Below are positions 22,777-34,116 of a DNA stretch of 64,000 nucleotides, one piece after another (positions within the stretch are counted from its first letter, which is position 1; each line of letters starts with the position of its first letter). The notes under the pieces are model-generated. The model did no database searches, had not been told where the DNA came from, and saw nothing but the letters and a program-made list of their open reading frames with translations. The translations under genes and the position numbers were made by a program. Origin of the DNA: Poronia punctata (taxonomy: Eukaryota; Ascomycota; Sordariomycetes; Xylariales; Xylariaceae); the NCBI GenBank assembly GCA_022579005.1, contig MU401517.1, forward strand, positions 119,408 to 183,407, written 5' to 3'.

Positions 22777-24860
22777 ACGGTCTCTGGGATTTCCCAGCCG
22801 TGCGTCGCTTCTCCTTTTAACATTTGTCCTGTCGAGACGGATGATATCCATCTTACAGGACAGACAAGCAAAGCGGCAGCGCAAATCGTGGCCGACGATG
22901 CCCTTGAGCTAGATGGTCGAACGAGATGAGTTTGCCAGAGAGGAATAGACGGACGGGAAGGCAGACAAGAGCACCCGGCTGAAAGTTTTGTACGAGGAGC
23001 TTCTTGTTCTTCTTTGCACATATTTGTTCGCAATTCTATTGCGTAGTACACATAGCTTCTCCTCATGTAGGATCAAGAAAAAAAAACATCTTAGACTATA
23101 CTCTGATAGGGTATCCCATTCCGTCTGTTTTATGAATTTGTGCTGAATCAAGTGCGTCCGGGTTAAAGCAGGATGTAACAGTGTTTTGCCTTGGCGGTAA
23201 AATTCGGAAAGAAAAGTTTATATCCGACGACGGGATTTGTTTCGTTGCAAGACGATGTGTGTTAGAATCATCGAACCGCTGATGACTCGGACCCGGACGA
23301 CTAACTTGGAGTGACACAGTCTTGGCATGATTGTAAACATTTCAATTTATTTTCCCAAGTATTTTGTACACTACATCACAATACACTCCTCTTCCTCTCT
23401 ACTTGCTAGAGACTTGGAATAGGGGGCGTTATCATTCAATCTCACATAGCTATCTACCTACCTACCTACGCCCCATCCCTCTCTCCTCCCGGTTAACCCC
23501 CTGCGTCTCATCCAAACAATCATAAAGGACAGATATTCATTCTTCACTTCCCTCCGGAAATATCAAAACGTCTTCTTTTTTTCCCTCTAAATTACCTACC
23601 TTGAAAACAATGTGCTACATGACATACATATCTTTCTTTTTTCTTTTCTTTCTTTTTCGTTTCAGAAAGCCAATGAAAAGTCTTCGATTTAAGCGATGGG
23701 CTTTTACTTTGCGCATCGGTGGACAAGGGGGGGGAACAGGGGAGAGGGAAGAAAGAAGAAAGAAAGGAAGGGGGAGGCTGGTTTTGCTTGCTTGCTTGCT
23801 TGCTTAGGAGGGGACACACTCTACAACCGAAGTTTTAGGTTCAAGTTAGTGCGAGGAAGGAAGGGGATATTCACTAGGCTAAAAGGAAAAAAAAAAAAGG
23901 AGTGCATATAATACTACTTTAGGTACTTACTTACTTACTTACTTATTGTACGCTGCCCGGTCTGTTGGTTACAAGTTTTGAGGTACACTTACTTACCTAA
24001 TCGACGGACTGTTTCAAAAAAACGCGTTCATGTGTGCTTGGATCTAAAAGAAGTCTTGAAAAAACTTTCCAGATCGTCGATTATATAGAGGGATCGTGAT
24101 AGACTGTTACATATACAAACGAGAGAGATCAGATTGCTTGTGAGCCCGGAACTGGGGGAGGTTGGTTGGTTGTCTCGTGACAAAAGATTACTTGGCGGAG
24201 AGGTCTTTTTCTTTTCCCGGGCTTCCTTTCCTTTCGTCATTGTCTTTTGCGTTCTCTAGGTAGCTCTAACATACACAAAATGTAATCTGGGTACGGTACA
24301 CAGTAGGTAGGTAGGTAGTCAAACTTTTCTGCGTGTAGGGACAGGAACAGGGACAGGGACAGGGACATCCTACATTATTTTTTCACCGGTGCCACGTGGT
24401 TAAAGTATATACATAAAATCTACGCTTTACTTGCACATTTTTGGGGGGGTAATTCTTTCCCCTTTTATATACGCATCTATCTATGTTGCGAGCCTTTTTC
24501 CTTTTTTTTTTTTTTTCACCCCGTCATTAATGTCCGACGATAACAGATCTAACACAATCCTACATGAGAGAGATGATAGGGCCTAGGTAAGTAGGTAGTA
24601 GGCAGGTAGAGACCGATATTTTTCCAGAAATGTCCTTTTCCTAGTTTTCAATATCAAGGAAAGAACTCTACCCCATACTTTATAGATTGCATACCGTAAG
24701 TAAGTAGGTAGGTAGAGAGACGACTTATTATAAAAAAGAGACATGTGTATACAACTTTTAAGTTTTACTTACCTATCTGTCCCCCTTTTTTACTACCACT
24801 TATAATCTTATCCTTTACTATCGTCTTGCAAACTAAATCTACTCTGGCTTTCTAACAGCC

Positions 24861-24886
24861 AAAAAAAAAAAAAAAAAAAAAAAAAA
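24861..24886. repeat. 26-bp poly-A tract
   Basis: Uninterrupted run of 26 A, followed by a G-rich segment (GGGAGGGGGAGGGGG, about 24899-24914). No retrotransposon coding sequence, target duplication or Pol III element is visible beside it, so it is recorded only as a homopolymer. Confidence 0.9.
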
Positions 24887-25683
24887 TTAGGGAAGGAGGG
24901 GGAGGGGGAGGGGGTGGTTTCTTCAACGTCCAAGTGACGGGAACTTGCATTTTCGGGCAGTTGCATATTTGGAATCCCTACCTACATGTACCCTACTTTA
25001 ATCTAAAAGATCCTAAATTCTAAAAGCACCTTTCTTTCTTTTTTTTGTGCTCATAGGTACGAAATAAACCACCCATGCTCTTCTCTTCTATTAAGAACCT
25101 ATACCGGTAACAACATAGCTTAAAACCTATACAGACAAACTACGTAGATTATAATTTACATGTTATATATGTATACTATACCCACCTACACACGTGTACG
25201 TATCTCCTAACTAGGTAAATTATCTTCTGTCTTTTCCTTTCCCTCTTATTACCAGGATCTGTCCAACCCCTCCCCCCCCCAAAGAAAAAAAGAGGAAACC
25301 CCTTACAACAAGGATAGTTACCTAGATATAGTTTCAAGACCAAGAGAAAGTTTAAAAAGACCAGGTTATCCCTACAAACCTATACCTACCTACCTTCCCT
25401 GCTTAAACCGAAAAGTACTGCTAAGTCGGTACATTCGAGTAAGAGCCTTAACCTAGGTCTGATCTCCACAATCCTGTCTCAACCCCTGAATCTTGAGAGA
25501 AACGCCACGGCTTAACAAAACCAAACCAAAACGGACAATGAAAACACAGTACATATATATATAGCAAATCATACTTCTTTTCAAAAAAAAAATCCAATCA
25601 AACAGACTAACCTAGTATATAATGGGAACCCAAGAGCAGACATATACTAGGACTATTAGAACATAACGATTTATTAGAAAGGC

Positions 25684-25830
25684 TTAGCCTAGACATATGT
25701 ATTCTCTGCGCAGGATGACGAACTTGTCCAGTTCGCCGTGGCTGACGGGGAATGTGTAGGAGAACCCGAGGTGTCCATCAAGACGACGATCCAGAATCGG
25801 AACCTGGGCACGCCAGATCCTAACAGTCCT
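25684..25830 (-). pseudogene. Orphan GC-rich coding-like island
   Basis: A minus-strand frame of 48 codons, closed by TAA at 25686-25684 and preceded by TGA, sits alone in AT-rich, repeat-laden DNA. Its last 25 codons are almost all C/G-ending, as in true genes of this window, and encode GHLGFSYTFPVSHGELDKF then VILRREYICLG. No start codon or clear partner exon is visible nearby. It could be the last exon of an undetected gene or a gene relic. The plus strand is also open here but has weaker third-position bias. Function unknown. Confidence 0.35.
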
Positions 25831-26813
25831 TCATAATCACAGATGGGGGGCTGGGCTAATGGCCTTTTTTGTTCTGGGCTTGGTCTTGCTTTCTGGGAGC
25901 TATGCCTTTTCGTACTAAACTTTGTGGCTCGAGGCCGGCTCTTGCTACTACGTACACAGTAGAGACTTCTCTTACAACTAGTGTAAACATCTATCAGGGA
26001 TCACAGGAACTAGCTACTGTGCTCTACGGTTCTACTTAACCTACAAAAAGGCCAGTTACTATACGTCAACCAAGTAGCAAATCCCTTCATGTAATCTATA
26101 CCCACGTAGGTAGTCTACCTACGGAGAATGTAAAGCACTCGAGCTGATGATTCGTACGTGTACATATTCTCATCCGTTTAACGAGATATCATCCTCGCGC
26201 CAGAAAAACCCTTGTATTTTAACCACACACAGAAAATTGTAACTATTTTGAAACCCAAGCCAGAATATCGCTAAAACGACAGAGCCTCTCCCCTTTGAGC
26301 AGGCAAGATAAAACACAGGTTGGAGCAATGTAACCACCAGAATGTGATGCTCCCAAAACTCGCCGAAACCCCCACTCCTGTGAATTTTATGCTCGAACAA
26401 CCCTTACTCCACCAATGCTCGTGTGAATGAAAACAACACTATGCCGCTTAGAAGCGGAAGCGGCTGAAGAAAAGCCCAAAAATAAAAAAAATAGAGTGTG
26501 GTCAGTTATTCTGGCCGATATATCAGAAAGGTAGCCGCCTCGTTGTTGCGTCGCGTGACCGCCGCCGTCTTCGATACGTTGGCTACCCGGTCGGGTAGGT
26601 CGGCTAGTCCACATACCAAGCTACTCTTAACTTGATATCAGACAAGAATCGTCTCCCCATCACCTCGTATCGTCTGACCCCGTTTCTATCGCAGATGGTA
26701 GCAGCAAAATCGGCCCTCCACCGCAGACAAGACAGCCTTCCCCCCTTTTCCAATCGTTATTCCTGACAACTTATTCCCAGTCCCCCATACATTCGTAATA
26801 ACCTTAGTAAGGT

Positions 26814-26968
26814 TTCTCAGCCATGAAGCCGACGTTGGCCCTGGCACCAGCTGCAGGGGATCATGGTAGGACAGTTGAGAAATGTCTTTCAGCCATGAAG
26901 CCGACGTAATATCTCGGACGTTGGTTCTGGCCCCAGCTGCAGGGGATCATGGTAAGACAGTTGAGAAA
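26814..26968. repeat. Imperfect tandem duplication at the 3' end of the vvd-like gene
   Basis: Two direct copies: about 26814-26882 and 26886-26968. Both contain CAGCCATGAAGCCGACGT and CAGCTGCAGGGGATCATGGT. The second copy carries about 13 extra bases (near 26907-26920). On the coding strand the upstream copy ends the LOV domain and the downstream copy is read partly out of frame. Confidence 0.85.
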
Positions 26969-27934
26969 GGTTTCTCCGCTCTTTTTGAAATTCGGTAGTT
27001 CTACGTATAGTTCGGTACTTGTCTCGATTGCGCGCTTGACCTGTTTCAGAAGGCTGCTGTCCACGATGGGCCGTGACGGCCTTTGAAGCTGTCGTTTCGT
27101 CATCGATGTTAACGTTTTGCCCGTTCTCAGTCTGTTGCAACCATGGCCACTGCTGCGTCGTACCTGGTTCAAACCTGCTGCCGAAACTGGCGGCGGCGTC
27201 TGCAGGAATCGGCAGTTTCGTCCAACCATCTCACTCTTTGGGTACCCTGTCAACTGGCTGCACGCTTCGTTTGCATACACCACTGGGTAGTCCGGTTTGG
27301 TCATGTCGCACACTAAAAGCGGGCAGCTCTCGTCTACGGGCCCCAGGGACTGCAGCATCGGCGACGGCCTCTCGTGGAGAGATTTCTGTGGTACAGTTTG
27401 TTAGTTTTATGATTCATCATCCAAGACGAAGGCTCTTAGATTTAGTTAGAGGCAGGTAATTCATTTGAATTGGTTGGTTCGTTAATTAGCGGGTGGATTC
27501 GAAACGAAAAATAACAGGTTGATAGTTGCGTTTTTCGGGCTTTAGTGTCGAGTTTATCGACTAAACTAGTGATGCAGGGGAAGAGCGGGAAAACCAGAGC
27601 ATAACTGCCGGGCCAAGGTAGACTAACTATAATTGATAGCAGGTCGAAACCGCTTGCCGAGTAGATGTCTGGGTGGATGAGGGAGTCGTGGACATCGCTG
27701 TCTTGCACCGGCAAAGATCCTGGTACCTGGAAATTGTACTAGGGGGCAAGTTAGCGATGTTAGCAACCTTGACTGCCGCGCAACCCTTTCCCCCTCCCCT
27801 TTCCTCCTCTAGCCGGATTCGAAATCCGAGGTGCTGGCTGTGAAGATAGCCGCACCTGCAGTTCCAACAGAATAGATATTTCGATAAACCACGGTCCAAC
27901 TTACTTCCAAAGCATTTTGTTCCCAGGGGTTCAT
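26861..27934 (-). CDS. vvd: VIVID-type LOV blue-light photoreceptor
   Basis: Small flavin LOV-domain protein; in Neurospora, VVD damps White Collar light responses. Exons: 27934-27905 (MNPWEQNALE, matching the VVD start MNPWE), 27738-27628, 27385-26861. Introns are 166 and 242 bp. The core has GPVDESCPLLVCD, the photoactive-cysteine motif GRNCRFLQ, and NFKKSGETFLNCLTMIP. Uninterrupted, exon 3 gives 221 residues. A 75-nt in-frame segment (27163-27089, GTACGA to GACAG) just after the flavin motif is probably an intron; removing it gives 196 residues, near VVD's 186. The stop at 26861 follows a tandem duplication that replaces the expected tail with RHFSTVLP. The N-terminal cap is present, unlike in bare LOV domains of WC-1. 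Confidence 0.85.
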
Positions 27935-28128
27935 GATTTCCGGTGTACGATAGTACGTGGGCACAGGCATTGATACAACAGGAGTTGCTAACCCTTTGGT
28001 ATGTAGGTAGGTAACGGGCGAGAAAAGATGTTGCGTATCTCTTAGACTATATAGGTGTCGTGAGATCGGAAAAGGGTCCTTTGTTACGGAGGATAGAGCA
28101 GAGCAGGACAGAGTTGAGCAAGGCCCAC

Positions 28129-28134
28129 GATCGA
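28129..28134. promoter_or_regulatory. GATCGA in the vvd promoter
   Basis: GATCGA inside CGATCGAT, about 195 bp upstream of the vvd-like start codon. White Collar complex sites contain GATC/GATCGA-type cores. A single hexamer is weak evidence. Confidence 0.3.
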
Positions 28135-28446
28135 TTCCGTGGCACAGCTTCGAGCGGTAGATATAGAGATGGAGAAATAACTACCGAGAGCCTCGATTTC
28201 AAGTTGGAAGACGGATGTAATACAAGGTTTTGACTCTCCCATTTGACCTTCGGACACGGCAGGGTGTTTTTATTCCGAACCCTTGAATAAGGAAACCCGG
28301 GCGGCTGTAACAAGACGATGTCTGGATGAAGATTATAACGGCGTTGGGCTGGGTGGCTTGGGCCCGTGCCAGTATGCAATCGGATGCCATGTTTCTGTTC
28401 TTTTTCATCAAAAGGTTAGAAACATGACCGCAGAGCGGCATAATGA

Positions 28447-28465
28447 GATCGTGATCGATGATCGA
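28447..28465. promoter_or_regulatory. Clustered GATC/GATCGA, candidate light-responsive element
   Basis: Three GATC cores in 19 bp: GATC at 28447, GATCGA at 28453 and GATCGA at 28460, about 515 bp upstream of the vvd-like ATG. Light-responsive elements bound by the White Collar complex typically hold two nearby GATC/GATCGA repeats. The position upstream of a vvd homologue, itself a White Collar target in Neurospora, supports the call. Confidence 0.45.
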
Positions 28466-31400
28466 AAAGAGACAATTCCCACCTGCCTGCGCCCGTACCC
28501 AGCACCAGTAGCAAGCGGCCCTTTCGAGGAAGGCACGTGAATTCGATGCAGGGCAGGTTTCGGGTCCAGCCTACCTAGCCTACCTACATTAACTAGAGCG
28601 AATTAAGTACTAGGTACTAATGTATATCCTCTGCGTGACTGCTACTCCAGCTACTCGTCTCTTCTTTTAAGTAGGTAGGTACCTTATGTCTTTCTTGTAT
28701 TTCCTTGTGTCTCCTTGTGTCTACGAGTACGAGTACAGTACAGGCTGATGCAAAGGTAAAAAGTATGTACAATTTTTATGTGTTCCCGCTAGACTAGTCT
28801 ACGTTAGGTAGTCCTAATCTTGATACTCACATAATGTACATGAATGAAATAAATACTTTACTTGTATAATCCCATCTAATTTACCGTGTACGATGGTACT
28901 GCATGACAGGCACAGCCAAAATCAGGGTCTCTTTGGACCTATTTTGAAGATCCACGGCCGGGCAACCGGGGGTGATCGCCAGGATCCATCACGACTACAG
29001 TGATCGAAAATTCAGGCCCACTCATGGAAATGATAAGCGCCTGGTCCCGGCAGGTAGACTATACATGCCTAGGATGCCCTAACCTACGTTATTCTTACAT
29101 ACTCACATATGTACGTACATTATCTACATCGTGGGTACATGTAACATAGCGCAAACCCCACGGATAAAACCGACAGACTGTAAAGAATATGCACTTGTGA
29201 TGCCCTGGAGCCATGCGGGAGATCAATCAGGCCATGAGACGAGCATCTTTGGGACATGTCATCATGGTCCATGTCATTTTGCCTCAAATGGCCAGCCCAA
29301 CGGATCTCTATTTGAGTTCTCGCTGTTGAGGCGAAAAGGGGCACGCCAGAGCATACGTACATATGGTGACACGCATAGGACGGGGCATAGACACCCAGGC
29401 AAACCTAAAATATTGTCAAACCAAGCACTCTCAGCTGGCCACGAGCCTTATGGACATGTGCCAGAAATAGATCATTCCGGAACCGGATCTGGTTGATCAC
29501 CTTGTCGCCGCTAGTTTGATGATGGTAAAATAGTCTTGGCCGAATAACGACAGGACAAGTAGGCTGCCGGCTTGGTCAAACCCCTCCTTAGCCTAGAAAA
29601 TAATGTTACCATGGCCTTGATCTGACCTCCATTGAGTTAAACCAACCAGACGCTTTACCAATTCACCTTGATTTTTTGGGTTACTTTTCTTTCCGCCCCG
29701 AGCTAGTCGGTGTATGGTGTCATCCGTCATAGGTACGCCTAATTACGCGCACAACATGCATATAAAGCAGAATCGACAGTAAGTAATGGCAATACTTAGC
29801 GCGGTAGGGCGGAGGGTAAGCACAAAGTCGTTTGTTCAGTGAGGTACGGAGGTTAGATAGCTAGCGGACGCGCTTCGTTCCGAGCTGGTCGTACAACATC
29901 GGCAATTTTCTTTCTCTTCACCTCTCGATTTGCTGGCGGCCGGATACTGAGTTCTCAGCGATTGACTTTGACTTGCGCATACGACAGGCATCGGGATATT
30001 ATTTCTTTCTGACATTCGACTGCAAAACTCGGACAACGGTGAACAGATCAGGTGAGACATTAGGGATCCGAGAGGGCGAAATTGAGGCTCCAGAAGCGGG
30101 AATGCAGAATATGGATAGGGGCAAGAGAAACAGCCAATTACATGGCCGAATGAAAAGGATGAGATGTAGCGGGAAGGGGAATAACGATAACAAGTACAAT
30201 AATGTATCGATACAAATTATAAAATATATTACTATTAATAAATAAAACATTTCCCCCCAAGCCGCGCGTCGAGCAAGTCCTTGTCCATTACAAGAAAGAA
30301 GGAAGAGGAAGAAGAATATCGACTTTCAATATATTCGTGGTGTTGTCTCTGTGGTGTCCCATTTATGTGCGTTTATGTGGTGGTCGTCGTGAGTGGAGCT
30401 GGGGAAAGGTTTAGTCTACACTAGGTAAGTATACACATGCTGCAGTGCAGGATTTTGGGCAAGTACACGGTAAACTTGTGCTCTTTTGGTTTAGTGCCGA
30501 TCTGAAAGTGACAACCACCTGCGTTCGGATCGTGGAATTCATAGACCCATCGTTTGTATCTAGGATAGGATCGGGATTTCGTCGTGGAGAAAGTGAACAA
30601 GCAGCTTATGTAAGTGCCTACGACATGTACTACGATACGGTACGGGACAGCATGCATGCCCTTGCCAAATTCGTCTTGCCATTCCCTATTTACCAATTAT
30701 TAGCCCGAATCATCGAATTTTCAGTCTTTTCCGATCTGCTATGAAAGGCAATCTGCAAATCATCAAATCCACTTCTTTTGTCTCTTTCAGTAGGAGTCCA
30801 GGACGCTAGGTAGGCACCCTTTCCTGTTTGTTTCACGTCCCTACCTTACAAATCTTTCGGGTCGTATGAACCTTCCTATGTCGGGACTCGGCAGTCAGAT
30901 TAAGATACCACATACACGTACATACTCGTAGATTGCTACTTCCTTTTCATGTCTTGCGTTTCGGGGCATTTGAGGTTTGTACATGACAATGCCAGTCTGC
31001 AAACATTTCGTGGCACATGTGCAACCGTCCCACCAGAAATGAACAAAACAGCAGCAGCAACGGCAAGGTGGCTGTTTTTATGATTACCATCATCTTACAT
31101 ACCTTCACACCCGCAGCATACTACACACCTCCTCAGACACACGTAGTACGTGTACATGACGATACTGATTGGATTTATAATTGCAGCTACCAGCTACCAG
31201 CTGGAAACCCCCTCAGTTCATCTGAGGAATCACGGGTTATTATCAACTTGGAGTAGGCAAACGAGCAGCTGACAATGTTCCTATGGATTCCATACGCTTT
31301 TCGCTATCCGTTTGAAACCGGCAAAGAAAAGGAATGAAAAAGGTACCTGCCCAGCCTTCATCGTATCTTTCCCAGCCTTTCCCCCCCTGGCCTCGGCGCA

Positions 31401-33801
31401 GAAGTGTCTAGATACGGTGGTATTTGGCAAACCATGCCAATAACACCCAAGGAAGTGGACTGCAGCTCAACGTGGCATTGATAAAGATTGGACGGGATAG
31501 AGGCGTACTTTATTGATGGATTCGAACAGTAAATACCCATACCCATCTGCATCTATCCTTATGTTCTTACTAACAGGCTAGCCTACCTAAGGTATATCAA
31601 AGCTGCAGCAAGCGAGCAATGTGCAACATCCTGATCGATCTGGTAGATCTGTCCATGGCATTCTAGACTCCTTGTGCAATCCTAACGAGGCACTTTGGTT
31701 GTCAGCTCGCACGTGGCCGGGCAATTGGTTCCATGAATGACGACATGAACAAGCCTCGCGTCCCACGAGAGAGCATCAAGCCACCAAGCACATAAAAAGG
31801 AAAGGAGAAACACCGTCTTGTCTCAGATCAGAATCCCAGCAGAAACAGCAGCAGCAGCAGCTAACCTAGGCTGTGATCAGGTAGGAGCCGTGCCTCAAAC
31901 CGCAATCTTGGACAAGCCGACGAACAGATAACCGTGGGCCGCCGTATGCAGGTGAGTAGAGGTAACCTGGGTGTCTGTATGTAGGCGCTATAAAGTGTGT
32001 GCATGACGTACGCCGGTACGATGCAGATACGCGGGCATGTTGTTGAATTAAGTATGTAGTCGGCCTCCGCCTACGTAAGTGTAAAGGTGCTGCGCGTGCT
32101 CAAACGCCTCGGGCAGCCACAACTTAAATACCTGGGTACAGTACAGGGCATACGCACCTACGGTGCATACCTAAACATGCATCCATATACGTCCCTACGT
32201 ATCCAGGCTAGGCACTATCATGGGACTCTGTGTCGATCAATCCGCCTGATCTTGGTCTGCTCAAATTTCCAACTTTGCCACATCCACGCAAGACAATACA
32301 GATTAAAACACTCGCGTATACCGCAGATCTAGGGACCAAAGGTTTAAGCCTATAATGTTATGCATATCGATCAGTATGTACGTATGTGGCACAAAACAAA
32401 CAAACCCGGGTTAGTCTAGTATAGCCTAATCTCTTATACAAAAAGAAAAAAAAAGTAAAGTTAAAAAGACATTGATGGCTTTTCCTATCCTATATTTCTT
32501 CTTTTCTTTCTACTATCACTGCCTTGCCTTTCCCCCTGCGCCTGTCAAAGTTTTGTACGACCGTTATAAATTATCAGGGGTTGTTTCCTAGCCAAGTCTT
32601 TTTCACTACATATGTTGGTACACCCATTGCAAGTCGCCATGCATAAGGTAGTGACGCTGTTTGAAAAGGGAAAAGAAAAAAAAAAGATCTTTCCCTACCA
32701 TTGCATAGCGGAAACAGTTTGGCCAACTCTATCGAAATTCCGACAATTTCATACAGGTATATATATAAACAAGCAGGAGGCGAAAAGCACTGTACCTAAT
32801 AATACTTATTACTTACTTAACTGCGCAGTACCAGGAACGCCGATTTCCTGTCGAGGGTAGGTAGGTTAGGTTAGGTAGACTAGCAAAAAGAGACGAAAGT
32901 TCCCCCCCCAAAAAAAGAATTTAGCACAGTTATAGAATATTTTTAAAGCAAGCCCGGCTCCATTCCGGGGCGCCCAGGAAAATCGAGAGAGAATTCCCCT
33001 TAAACATACATACGTACCAGGTAGATATGATGGAAAAGAAATAGGTAAACACTGTTTTAAACCCGATCCGTGCTTGCCGGCTTCTTTTACGAGTACCTAC
33101 TTCTATCAACCAATTTACAGTCATGTAACCCAAGGAATAAATAAAAACCAAAACCAAAACCAAAACCAAAAATAAAAACTGAATAGTGAATACTACCTAC
33201 CAACAAACAAACAAACACGAACCCTCGAATAAGATATATAGATAAAGTTTGGTTAAATTGTTAAACCAGACATACTCATCCAATAAGATTCGACAAATTT
33301 ACAGGTATGTATGATAAGAGGAGAACATGAGTAATATGAAATGAATCCCTTGCAAGTTTTTCTGGCTCGATTCAGGTTAACCAGGTAAGATCTATCTTGA
33401 ACCGTATCTTTACATAATGCGGCGCAACTGTCCACTGCCCTGACCGGACTCAAGGGTGGTTCACAAATGGGATAGATAGATAGCCGGGGTTGGTCCGGGA
33501 ATCAGACAAGTTCGGGCCGAGTGACGTGGGTGTTTCCTTCTTGTTGTTTTATCTTTCCATGGATTTATTCTTAATAGCTTTAGAAACCCAAATCAAGTTC
33601 GCTACCGGAACTCAATTGACGCTTATGAGATACGTGCTCGCACGCATCTCTACTAGTATGCTAACCTAACGCTGACTTGGCTAAGTTTTAGTCGCCAAGG
33701 TAGACACATGTTGGTAGTTATACACAAGTTACACAAAGTTCCAGATCCTATCTGCAAAGCCTCCGGGTCCCTTCCATATCAAGGCTTTCGGCGTGCAGAG
33801 T

Positions 33802-33930
33802 CTGGTATCCTTTAAACCTTTACTCCCCTTCCATACTCCATACTCCATAATCCCCTCGTTCCGTAACTGGTATCTTTTAAAACTCTGCTCCCATCCGTAC
33901 TCCATAACCCCCCCCCCCCCCCCCCCAAAA
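33802..33930. repeat. Imperfect 65-bp tandem repeat ending in a poly-C run
   Basis: CTGGTATCYTTTAAA opens two copies at 33802 and 33867. Each continues with a pyrimidine-rich segment containing TACTCCATA. The second copy runs into 19 consecutive C (33908-33926). Confidence 0.8.
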
Positions 33931-34116
33931 CGCTCTCCTCGCCTAACATCCCTCTTCGTGGACACCCACTACCGATACCAACACGAGGGTCGAGCTTAAA
34001 ACAGAACGCGTGATCGCCACCGCTACGGTGATGGCCATGACAAGATAACAAACCCATCTGATGATGAATACCGGTCCCTCTAGACACACTCCGAGCAGAC
34101 TGCAGGCATCGGGCAG

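Larger units (their letters stand above)
22777..26813. other. Gene-poor stretch with microsatellites
   Basis: 4 kb between GH7 and the vvd-like gene. It is rich in simple repeats: TTGC repeats (23783-23805), ACTT repeats (23925-23945), GGGACA repeats (24338-24366), GTAG repeats (24303-24320) and a 26-nt poly-A run (24861-24886). No gene is recognised except the coding-like island at 25684-25830, listed separately. Confidence 0.6.
27935..34116. other. Gene-poor stretch of about 6 kb
   Basis: The left end is the vvd promoter. I found no convincing gene in the rest. Frames are short and unrelated on all strands, and the sequence is rich in TAGGTA/TACCTA and ACGAGTA words, homopolymers and pyrimidine tracts. 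A long noncoding transcript or lineage-specific multi-exon gene cannot be excluded. Confidence 0.5.

Noticed and set aside
24861..24914. Poly-A run plus G-rich segment as a retroelement tail
   Set aside because: No reverse-transcriptase remnant, Pol III boxes or target duplication seen.
26889..27140. Alternative frame in the vvd-like gene starting after a CAACAG acceptor-like site
   Set aside because: It would abandon the LOV frame needed for NFKKSGETFLNCLTMIP.
27808..27830. GGATTCGAAATCC, tRNA T-arm-like palindrome in vvd intron 1
   Set aside because: No D-arm, anticodon arm or acceptor stem can be placed around it on either strand.
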